Below are positions 35,401 to 47,400 of a stretch of 64,000 nt of DNA, one piece after another. The stretch is from Tetracentron sinense (lineage: Eukaryota; Streptophyta; Magnoliopsida; Trochodendrales; Trochodendraceae), in the NCBI GenBank assembly GCA_015143295.1, contig CM026554.1:28223531-28287530 (forward strand), written 5' to 3'. Each line of letters begins with the position of its first letter. Position 1 is the stretch's first letter. A program made the translations under genes and the position numbers. Under the pieces are notes generated by a model. It saw nothing but the letters and a program-made list of their open reading frames with translations, did not search any database and was not told the DNA's origin.

Positions 35401-38400
35401 TAGTCTAAGAGGCACCACAGACGACCTAGACAAACAGACCGACATCTCCAGACTATCAGTCACGGAGGAACCCCGGGCCTTACTGGACACTGTCTCTCCT
35501 GACCTAGTCAAAGAGGAACCACGGACTATACTTTTAACCCTGGTTAGGTTTTCCAACCACAGGTTAACCCAGTTAAATTAAGCCTCGCTTGATTAACTGA
35601 AATACTTGGGTCTCGTGCCCGTGAACCAAATCCGGTAACACATCGCCCCGTTAAGAAACGTTTCCAGGCTAATGGATGTGTCAATAGCCTAATATGACCT
35701 GCAAAACAACTTTTCGTCACCATAGAGTGGCGATACAATTTACCCGGGACCCGATCTGGGCTCCCCGAAGGTCCACATAAAATCACAACATCACATAGGG
35801 GTCTCCGACCCTTTTTCTATCCACATCATTCACATAGTGAGCCTAAATCCGGGGTTTTGACACCCGAGACCGAGGGCTACACCTCTCTACTCATTTTTCA
35901 TGCACATCCAACCCTTCCACACATCACATAGGGGTCTCCGACCTTTTTCCATTCACGCCATAAATTAAACACGCCATTCCACATAAAAATATAGCATAAA
36001 TAAGGGAAAAGAGAAGAGAGGGATTTTACCCACTACACGCTTTTCGAGCTTTGGAGAGGTTAACGGACGATGCGGCTGCGTCCGGAATATTGAAAAACCC
36101 CAAGGTAGACTCTCTCTCTCTAACTCCCACTTTCTCTCCTTAACTTTCTTTGTCTCTCTACACGCAAATCGAGGCGTCGGGAAAAGAAACAGACGTCGCT
36201 AACGCATCGGGAACGTCAAAAAACTCCAAGGGGACCTCCCTTTTCCTTTCGCTCTTCTTTTCTCTCTCTTTCTCTCTCTTCCTTTCTCTCTCTTTCTCTC
36301 TCCTCACTTTCTCTCTAAAAATTCTGGAGCAGAGCACTCCCTTGCTGTCCAAAACCGTGTAAATGAAGAGGTCTGACCCCCTTTTTAAAGACCATGGTTC
36401 ATGTGCATGGCACATGACTCTTCTTGATGTGACTTGTTGACCAAGTCAACACTTTGCCTATTTGACTTGATTCTCAATTTTGTCGCACTTACGGCCTCCG
36501 AAACGTTATCAAACGAAGTCCGATTTTGACGAAAGTTTAGGTGACCAAACTTGGGGTAGTCCGACACCTACTATAAAAATTTCGGAGAAAAATTCTGAGT
36601 TTTGATAGCAAAAAGTAAATTTAGAAGAAAATTGTAAAACCCACTAATTTTCTGATTTCGGACACAAAACACGTTGTCGTTTATTCATATGAGATAATTA
36701 ATTGTTGAAACGATAGACAGTCATCCTCATGACCGACTAGCACGCTATGGTACCAGCCGCACAGATTTCTATTAGAATCCCAAACAATTATGGCGTCCCA
36801 TTGAATTTCGGAAAATCTGGAATTTTTTGGTTTTTCTCGATTTTCTTACATTTAAGACTCCCGCGGCTTTGCGAATTAATACATGACGGAACTAGAACGA
36901 TAGGTGATTGTCCAGATAGTCGATCCCCGCATTGTGCACGATTTTCGAGGAAAAACACTGAAGTTTTACCAGTACAATCCAATCTCGAACAAAACCTACT
37001 TTTTTTAAAAAATCAATTTAACAAATAATTAACTACTTAACCTCCATTAAGGACCCATAAACGCATAATTTTATTATATTAAAATTCCGGGTCGTTACAA
37101 TCTCCACTCATAAAAATTTCGTCCTCGAAATTTATATATACACTAGTCATCAAATAACTGAGGATGATTGCTTCTAATGACATCTTCAAGTTCCCATGTG
37201 GCTTCCTCTATGCCATGATGTTCCCATAAAACTTTAACTAGCTTAATCGTTTTGTTTCATAACACTTGTTTCTTGCGGTACAAAATTATCACTGGCTTTT
37301 CTTCAAAAGTTAAGTCCTCTCTGACTTGAATTGGTTCATATCGTATCTCGTGCGAGGGATCAGGTGCATATTTTCTCAACATGGATACATGAAATACATT
37401 GCGAACCCTTTCTAGCTCTGGTGGTAACGCCAAACGGTAGGTGTTTCCAACGGTGAGTGACCACGAAATATGCCAATGACTTGATTGAGTTAGTTGAGTC
37501 GACCGAGTTGAGTAGACTCGACTAAGTCACTCATTATTATTCAAAAAAATAAAGTTTAGGGCGAGTTGGCTTGAAACCCAGTCGAGTCGAGTCAACTAAC
37601 CGAGTTTTAAAACCGTGCTAGATACGCATCCATACAAATTGTATCAATAGATAAAACATATTAAAAATTATATTAAGAAATAAAATATATAAAAAATTAT
37701 CTGCAATAAAATATACAATTTTGTCAATAACAATTATTTAATTTTTTTCCAAATAAAAATCCATAGACACATCTGTACAAATTGTATTGATAAATAAAAT
37801 ATTTAATAATAAGATATAATTAAGAGATAGTAATGAAGATATACATAAGAAAATTTAGGAGATAAATTAGGAAATGAAAGCTGATTTAAGAGAGAAAGAA
37901 AAAGAATATAGGGACATATGATAATCAGAGGTGAACATAAATTAGAGAGATTATATGATTCATATCAAAGAGAAGGAATTGTGTGATTTAAAGAGAGGGA
38001 GATGTTAGACTCACTTTATAAAGTAATGCAAGAGGAGTAAATATATGAGGAGATAACATTTACCAAGCGTTGAGAGATTTTAGGCCATTGAGTGGTCTTA
38101 AAGACAAAATAACGAGAAAGAAGATTATAGGCATAAAATGAGGAAAGGAAGAAGGGCCATGGGACCCAGTCTCCCAGTCTCTCTATACTCTAATTGGTTT
38201 TCCTAACTTTTCTCTTTATTTTTTCTTCCTTTCAAGTTCTAGTTATTTCTCTCTCCTTTTATTATTACCTCTCTTCTATAACAATTATAATTTCAATAAG
38301 TTTTATTATTATTAATATATTTACAAAGAGGTGAAGAATAATATGATTTAAAATATTATTATTATGTTATTTATTTAACAACTTAAAACTTGCTCATAGT

Positions 38401-41400
38401 TCTATTTATCTTAATTTTTTTTGTTAGTACTAGTTGAGGCTGCACGTGCAATGCATTTAAAATTATATTAAAAAGAACCATATAATATAAAAAAATTTGG
38501 TATTCATAAGCTCATAGCATTACAACCAACTAAGAGTATATTCAGATATTCACAAGTTAAAACAGAAGAATGACAAAAATTCAACAAGAGAAGAGAAGTG
38601 GAAATAAAACTACTTTAGTAATTAAAAGACATTGTACTACAGAAGAAGTTATGGCAGCACCCACACTGTTGAAATGGTTCGGCGGTAGAGATGTTCTCAC
38701 TGGTGCCCCTTCTTCCATTGGTACCATAATTCTTATTCCTATTCCTATCCCTGAATTCCCTCTTTTGGTCTATCTACATTCCTGGAAATTCATACGCTGC
38801 ATGAACGGAGCAAAAAGTGGAGTGATGGTCCGAGCAAGCCCGCTTTATTCTATTACCAGACATAGTTAGGAGAAGCTCATCCGAAACTAGAGCTAGAAAC
38901 ACCTCATTTCGTTTTGTTCATGTTCTTCATTTCCATCTTCTCGAATCCAAGGGGGACTTGTCATATTTTGAATCTTTTTGCGGTGTTCTCCGTTTACTAT
39001 TCTTTTTGCGGATTGAGCTAGAAACGCCTTATTCTATTACCAGCCATACTTAGGTGAGTCTTTTTTTTTTTTGAGATCTATACTTCATATCCTCATGTGC
39101 TATCAAATATTTATATATCTAAATTTCCAAACCAATAATGTTTCTGACATTCCATAAGAAAAGAAGGAACATATATTAACAATATTTCTAATGGTTATTC
39201 AAGCCAGACACTTGGAAAACTAAAAATAATCTTTACAACAAAGTGGATCGATTTCTCGAGTAGTTTAACACTTTAACATCTCAACCGTCTCTTGATGGAG
39301 CAATATATCCATGAAACTCCAGCGAAAACCAAATTTCAATGAAAGAAATGCGTTATTCAGATATCTAAATTAGGTTTTCAGCTATAGGTTGGCACCTTGA
39401 CAAATCACCAAATAAGAGATCACGAAACAAGCTTACTATTTTGAAATTTCAACCTGTTACCTTGATAAACCATATAATCCCTGCCAAATAAAGAAAGAGA
39501 ATTTGATCTTCAATGTTCATAAACCGATTGATCTTCAAGCAATGAGGAACAAAGTGATTTGTGACCACCACCGCTTTCGAAACTCAACTCTAGAGCCTCT
39601 TGCATATTTTGGGTTTTGTTCACCGTAGCCATCCTTATTTCTCCCTCTCTAAAACGCCTACTTTAACAGAACCCACATACCTAATTCACCGAAGTCTCAA
39701 CTTCCCTATTTGTTCCTTAATCTTTGCATCTTCTCATGAAACCCATATGAGATTACTCACTAATTACCTTTTCTTTAATTACCCATATCTCACTTTTAAC
39801 AACAATTTTTTTAATCCCTCAAAATTTTCAACCCATCATTGAACCCTTACCAAAATTCAAAATCCAAATCTCAGATTTTCACGCCATCAATATTCCCTGT
39901 CCTGCAACTTTTCACGAACCCACCTAAGATTTCATCCTCTGGATCGTTCCCAACAACCCCATTTCATCAACAGGTGAATTCCACGCCGAAATCATCTCAT
40001 CTCATCAAATAAAAGAAGAAGTCTCCAGCTTTGCGAAGTGCTTCTTGACAAGATATTCATGAAAATTTATTGCATTTTGGGGTTGAGAAGAACTGGATAA
40101 GAGAGAGATATGTGGCGCAGTCACTTTACTTGCAATTCCTTTCGAAGGCGGTGGATTTAACTTGTATTCTGAGGTATGAGAAGAACAATTGGATAAGAAG
40201 AAAGAGATATGTGGTGCAGTCACCTTACATGCAATTTCTTGCAGTGGATTTAATCGAGGGCAATTTAGGAATAAAAAGTTCGACAAAAATGTTCAAAAGT
40301 CGGTGAAGTTAGCCTCTTTTTATAAGGGTATAGATATAGATAGAAATACTAACCGGAGTATAAATACCGGTGAATAATAAAAATGCTACAATTTTTAAGT
40401 TATAATGGTAATAAACTCACCGTATTGAGTTTTAGGCATGGTTCAAAATATCGGTATCGGTATCGGTAAGACGATTTTAGGATAGAGTATCAGTTCGATA
40501 CGTGTTGATACTCCGAAAAAAAAATTAAGATATGTTAGGATATGCAAGGAAATTTTTTGATACCTTGCATAAACATCTTTTAATGCAAATATACGCTAAG
40601 AACAAACTAAATGAAGTCCTCCAACTACATTTATAAACTTACATATGAGAGGTAATAATTTTATAAGTTAAAAAAGGTGAGCATACTAATAAACGGGTAT
40701 GAAAATACAAATCATAGTCACGTAGTCAAGTATAGGCAACACAATCTAAATTCTAAATATGAAAACCTTACATTCAATGAATACATAAGAAAATATCGAC
40801 TTTACAACAATAAATAAATGACATATATAATACAAGCTTAATACCACAATGAACTCCATGCTCAAATTTTAGATTGAACCTAGATTGAAGGCATGTTTTG
40901 AAATATTGATGATTTTAGGATTTTCAAATTTTCAAAAAATGTGATGAAAATCATTAATTTCTCATAAAATATTTTTTAATCCATGAATTTCACATGATAT
41001 CAATAGATCTATTCATTTTGGGTTGATTAAAACATATTTTTCCACTAATTATACATTCAATATTTTTTGGGAAAACCCTTTCAATCTGAAATTAAATGCT
41101 TAGATCTTCGTTTTTGAACATAAAATTGACTACGGAGTTATTGTTTAAGGCCTAAAAATTGAGTAGAGAAGAAAGATTGTTGAAAGAATGGATTCTAGGG
41201 GTGTTTACAAACATCCAAATGGTAACTCAATTAATAATTGTGCCGAGAGTATTGGTACAATATTTGTAGAGTATCGGTACAATATCGATGAGTATCAGTT
41301 TCATACGTACTGATATCTTGGACTTCTATGTATCCCCTGTACTAGCGTACTGGATATAAAACAATTTGATACGTACTGGACCGGTATGCCCAGTATGTCT

Positions 41401-44400
41401 CGAAATTTTAAACCATGGTTTAGGTTGTAAGCATGGAGCTTTCCCAACCTCTTACCTTGGTTTGCCTATTTGAGCAATGTTCAAGAACAAGGCGGTTTGG
41501 GACCATGTGGTTAAACGATTCTAGAGAAGGTTCAAGGTTGGCATGGTGGAAGTCTCAATATCTATCTAAAAGAGGGAAATTGACTTTGCTTGAAAATTGC
41601 CTTAACAACCTTCCAACCTATTTCCTACCCTTGTTCAAAATCTCAACATCTGTGGCCAATAGATTAGAAATATTGCGAAGTTTCTTTTTGGAATGAAATG
41701 GTGGTCAGTAAGAAATATCCCTTATTTGATTGGAATGCCATTTGCAATCCGCTGGAGGAAGAGGTCTGAACGTACATCCTTTAGTAGATTGCAATAGTGC
41801 TCTTTAGGCAAGTGGTTGTGGAGATTCGGGTTAGAGTGAGAAAATTTGTGGACAAAAGCAATTTACCATAAATATGGAGAAACTTCTTGCTGGAATCCTA
41901 AGGGCCTGTTTGGATAAGCTTCTCTACAAATCAGCAGGAGAACTTCCTGAGAAAGTAGCTCTCTAGGAGAGTAGGAAAAAGTCATTTTACAATAAAAATG
42001 GCATTTGGTTTGTACTTGCGAGAAGTAGCTTCCCAATACGAAAAGTCAAAATGTGCCTTTGGCTTTCCACGACAAAGAGTAATTTCTTAGTTTATATTAA
42101 ATAGTTGGAGCTTCCTTTTAATTGTGGTTTATATTTTTAACTAGAAGTTTTTTAAACAAATCATAGTTAAAAATAAAAATCACAGATTTAATGAATCTTA
42201 ACCCTAGTTAAAAGGAATCTAAACCACATTTAAAAGAATTTAAAAAATTCTTTACATGACGAAAGAAGGGAAACACATGATTATTGTATGATGCGAAATG
42301 GAACACTCGATTATATAGATTATACAACATAATGAGGAGTTTGATTGGTTATTTCTCCCAAATTGTTCACCAAGAGTTGTGCTCCCTCTAAGCTTAAAGA
42401 TGGGGTTTGTGTGATAAGCCAAGGTTTGGTAGTTTGAGAATTATTTATAGACAAATTGGGTGAGGGTAATTGAAGTTTTGCCATGTTTAGTAGGAGTGAG
42501 ATTCCAGTGTCATAGCCCTCCACTTCAAGGGCTCAAGATCCTAAAGGAGCTGTTCATCGTGGATTTAGTAGTGGGTAGCAAAGCTCAATTCCCTAATAGA
42601 AGCTCGTGGAAACTTTTCACCCCGATGTGGTAGATGAGCTTGCCAAAGGATGGGTACCCATAATCCTCTCCGTATTGTGATATCATGCCCTTGCACAACA
42701 TTTGTTTTCGCTTATTAGACCTTAAAAAAAGGAGTCACTCCTTATATTTGATCCAAATCTGAGTCAGGTGATGTCTTTGGTTTTGTGTTAGGGTTTTGAT
42801 TGCACAACAAAATAAAATTTTTTTATCCTTTGACAAATTTTTTAGTGAAAACAAACGACAGCTCAGATGTATAGCAGACATAGTTCATTGGTAGTCTACT
42901 CTATCTCTATTTTATACAACCTTTCATTTATAATCCAATACAAATAAGTGCCGAATCCCATCTATATCTTCATCTACATTATTAAATTGCCATCTCCATT
43001 TATAATCCATTACAAGTATATTTAAATCAAGAAAAATAAAGAGAAAGAACAAGGAGAGAAGATAGAATGAGGAATGACTTGCGGGTGTGATTAGAGAGCA
43101 GCGTCGACGAGATGGATTGTGATGGGGGTTGAACGACAATCAATGAAACCCTAGAATAGTAAGCTCCACGATGATTCATGAAAATAGCAGGGTTCCCTTC
43201 AATCGAACCCTAGAATGAGAAAACAAACAAACAAACAAAAAAAGGGAAAGAGGAGGAAGAAGGAAAGAGTGGGTTGAGCACTTACCATGGAGGAATCAGA
43301 CGAATTCCGGCTGCTTCAACGGCCGGAGTGGCTTTTGGGAGCAAGGGTGGAAGATGGGCGGAGAAGGGGTGGAAGATGGGAGGAGCAGCGGTGAATGACA
43401 TTTGTCTTGCAAATATAAACCCTAAAAAAAGAGGGCTTTATACTCTGTCATTCGTATGCCCCGTTCCGTCGACTTCACGTGGAAGTCATAGAATTGACTT
43501 TCCGCAAAAGCCAAGGCTCACTAGCTTTCACAGGAAGTAGATTTGGTGACTTCCTCTGATATCTAACTTCGGCGAGAAATCATTTGACATTTCGAAAGCC
43601 AAACGTTAATTTAAGGGATTTTCGACTTTTGAAGGTCCAGATGTTGGCCGAAATGTTTAACCAAACCAATTTTTTAAAAAGTGTGGGAGGCTTACGCCTC
43701 GAGGTTTGCCTCGGGGTGAGGCTTAAGGAAAACGCCTTGAGGCTTAACCATGAGACTTAAACTCCATGAAGCACATGCCTCACGCCTTGAAGCTCGCTTT
43801 ATGTCTAAGCTTTCGTCTCATACATTAACTAAAATTAGGTTTCTAGTCACAATTGAGACTTAATTGTCGTTTAAAAAAAGTGTTATTTGTTTTAACTGAT
43901 AACAATTAACATTTATTTATTTGAGATAAGACATTGCAAATCATGATGGTGATATTGGTTACAACTAACACTTAATTTATTATGTTTAACATATTGAGGC
44001 TTTTAAAAACCTTTGAGTTTAATCATACTATTTCTCTCGTAGACATCACAAAAATTTGGAGCCACCGGCCTACAATGTAGTTCACACTTATTTGCAAATT
44101 TTTACTAAAATTCTAAATCCACCACATGAATTGATAATTGAACATCATCTTCAATATGTATATGAATAAAAAGTAAATCTAAATTCTAGCATTTGCTTGC
44201 ATTTCTTATTTTTATTTTTTTATAGTTAAATAATTTATATAGTATTTCTATGTGTATGCGTGTGGCCACACGAACACACACAATGTACACGAATATATAT
44301 ATATATATACTCTCTCTCTATATATAAATGTGTATATATTATATATTATAATTTTTCATTAACTTTTTGAATCTTTTTGCAAAGTTTCATATATTTTATT

Positions 44401-47400
44401 TATTTGTTAGCATGAGAGAGTATTAAGCTTTCTTGTGAGGCTTAAGTCTCACGCCTCGAGCCTCATGCCTCACGCCTCTTGAGGTCCTAATTGAAGGGGG
44501 ATCTGGATAAAAATTTATGCGGAAACTGGATCCCGATGATCTTTACACCATAGAAAGCAACTAAAATTATCTACTCGTTTTAGTCATATTACCTTGGTGA
44601 ATGATGTTCACTGGTGAAGCAAAACCAACTCGAATCGTCAGAACTTTTTGTAGAGATTTCTCGAATAAATACTCGAAGCTCGATCCTTGTTCTTCGCTAT
44701 CCCCGCGAAGCTTTGGAACCTCTACTTGGTATTGAAGAAGCAAAGAGAAGAAGAAGAAGATGATAAAGTAGACTTTCTATCTCACCAAAACTAAGGGTTC
44801 AAAACCCTAAGCTTCAAAACAACTTGAAGAGACCCTAGGGGGCTCACGAAAATTAGAGAGGAGATATCTCTCTCTCCTCACTCTATCTCACGGTTTTTAG
44901 GGGAAAAAATAATGAGGGAACCTCTCCCCACGTTTTTGGGGTGTTGGGGGTATTTATAGAATTTGAACAAAATCAAATCCTAATCCTAATACAATTAGAA
45001 AACATCCCATTTAAAAGAGTTACTAATTAATGATAACTCTTATCATTAGTTATAACTTACTTTCTAATTTAGGTTTCCTTTTCCAAAAAGAAGTCCTTAA
45101 TTATAAGGGTGTAACTAATTCATAGATTCTAAGAATCCCAACAAACTCCTAACAATTAGGATTCCTAATCCAATTAGGAAACCCCCAAAGGGGTGGGCGT
45201 GAGCATAGAGGGGCGTGAGCCAATGGGGAGTCTTGGTCTCCAAGTTTTAATAAACTTCTATTCTTATCTCCCTTTTTCTTGTATTCCAAGTATTGGAATC
45301 TAATCCCATAAATAAAGGATTAATAATTAAATAATTATATAAGTTAACCAAATCCTAATCCAATTAGGATACACCTATGGGCGCCCTACCCTAGGGATTA
45401 AATTCCATGGGCTTGGGCTCATTTTTAAGATCCATTCTTAATGGGTTTATGGATATGGGTCAAACCCATTTCCCCTTTAGTTAGGTATTTAGGTTAATTA
45501 AATAATTACTAATATTATCCTTTAATTTAAATTAACAATTAATTCAAATTATAGATTAACATTTAATCTATTTAATAGTGATTAACACTTAATCACTTAA
45601 TTAATTGATTAACATTTAATCAATTAAATGAGCTTGTATTTCTAATGTGAGCATCTCCACAAATTGCTTTGGGACATTCTAACCTTGGCTTACCCAATGT
45701 TATCCCATTGATCTTAAATAAGAATTACATCGGAATTGCAAATGATGTGAGATATCCATATTGCAATTGAATCTCAGTGTAAGAACATTAACCAATACGG
45801 ATCCCGCCACATGAACTTTTTAATTCAATTGATTCTTCCAATTACATTATCCCTAATGGGCCTTCGAGATTAATTATACTATCTAACTCATAGCTCATTG
45901 CACATCATCCGGGTTTCCAAGACTGTTGATTAAGCCATGAGAAACATTTTCTCATATAAAACATTTTGAGAAAAACATTTTTATAAGTATAATATATTTT
46001 AAATAAATATATTTCAAACTTATTTTGTTTCAAAATCACCTGCGTAGGATTTAAGCTTAATCGACTGTCTTACCCGGAACTTGAATAATCTCTCAAATTA
46101 ATGAGTATGGATTTCTTATTTGAAATTCATGATGACTCGAACAGTTTTCTGACTATCCAACTGTCACTGTATCGTAATCCCTAAGGTAGAGAGTACTTTG
46201 GTAGAATCAAAACAGTCAGATTACTGCTCAGTTATAAATGAATTCATCATATCTAAAGGTCATTGAAAATTTGAAACTGTTCAATGTGAATAAGAGACCA
46301 ACTATCTGATAGTATGTTTATGCAAGAGGTCTCTTATTGAATGCAATCAGTCAGTGTACATTTAAGCACCCATATGCTGATGTATAGTCTCCACTATAAT
46401 AGTTTGAGATAAAACTACATGTCAACTATTGAGAACATCTTAGCATAATGGCAGCCATATAAGTGAAGTGTCCAGCTTCACCCATAGCTATGACTATATA
46501 AGGTATAAGGAACTGGAAAGTTATATCTGCCTGTGATAATCCAATTACATAACTTTCCTACAATATATCCTAAGGACCTTTATCGATATCTAATATCGTA
46601 TAGATCATCTCATGATCATGGTCAATTACCCATAATGAATACACAATAGATAAAGAAGAAGTCTCTATTAATCAAATTAATAAGAATATTACAATCTAAA
46701 TGACTTTTCTGGGCATCATGTCTAACACTAACGCCTCACCTCACGCCTTAATATTGAACCAAACGCAACCTAAATAAGTCTAGGGTTCCCATGGACGCGG
46801 CCTGTGGAAAGGTATTATGAATGTTGGCTGGAGTTCTCGAAACAAATTGTATTACTGGTCAGAAGTGGTGGCGAGGTGAATTTAGAAACTTGTGTTCTAT
46901 AGCTCTGGATATGAATGCCTTGGTGGAATCCTGTTAGGAGAGGGTGGGCGATACCATAGTGTGGTTCTCGAGGTTTAGAGGTAACTTGCAATACTGAGAA
47001 TTTGATAGCGTATTCAAACTGTTGAGATGCTTCAATCAACTAAATCTTTGCCTCATCTAAGCGACATTAGAATTTGGTCAGCTGACAACAATGGTTCTTT
47101 TTCCAATGAGATCTCTGTATCATATCATTCTACGAGGAGTAACCATGGTGTATCATTCCCCTATAAGCTAGTGTGGAATCACAAAGTTCCTTCCAAAGTA
47201 TCATTTTTTCTTTGGTTGGTAGTGCCGGACAAGATTCTCATTTGTGATCACCTGAAAAATAGAGGTTGGATGAAATTACCCTTAATATGATTTCTAGAGG
47301 GGGTGAATAGGTCTCCTAGGGTCTATCTACTCAATTTTAAAATAAAGAAAATTATATGGAGACAATTACACAGAGAGAGACACAAGATTTTTTTACTAGA

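Larger units (their letters stand above)
34190..37445 (-). mobile_element. Chromodomain-type Ty3-gypsy remnant: 3' LTR plus end of pol
   Basis: Minus-strand element truncated in pol. From 37445 leftward comes the end of the polyprotein with a chromodomain, then the LTR from 37099 (TGTAACGACCCGGAATT) to 34190 (..GGGCGTCA). The opposite LTR and the rest of pol are missing. It lies in antisense orientation within intron 2 of the GEM-like gene. Confidence 0.85.
41902..46770. mobile_element. PIF/Harbinger-like element interrupting the LINE, hosting further insertions
   Basis: The left end GGGCCTGTTTGGATAAGC and the inverted right end GGTTGCGTTTGGTTCAAT are related (shared GTTTGG core). The flanks are TAA on both sides (41899-41901, 46771-46773), the 3-bp duplication typical of PIF/Harbinger. 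LINE coding sequence stops and resumes across it. No transposase is visible. The inner portion (43.68-46.75 kb) is a separate nested element. Superfamily assignment is tentative because the inverted repeats have diverged. Confidence 0.45.

Noticed and set aside
41430..41698. 87-aa frame as an independent gene in intron 2
   Set aside because: It is clearly the post-reverse-transcriptase segment of an L1 LINE (LPTYFLPLF..VANRLE).
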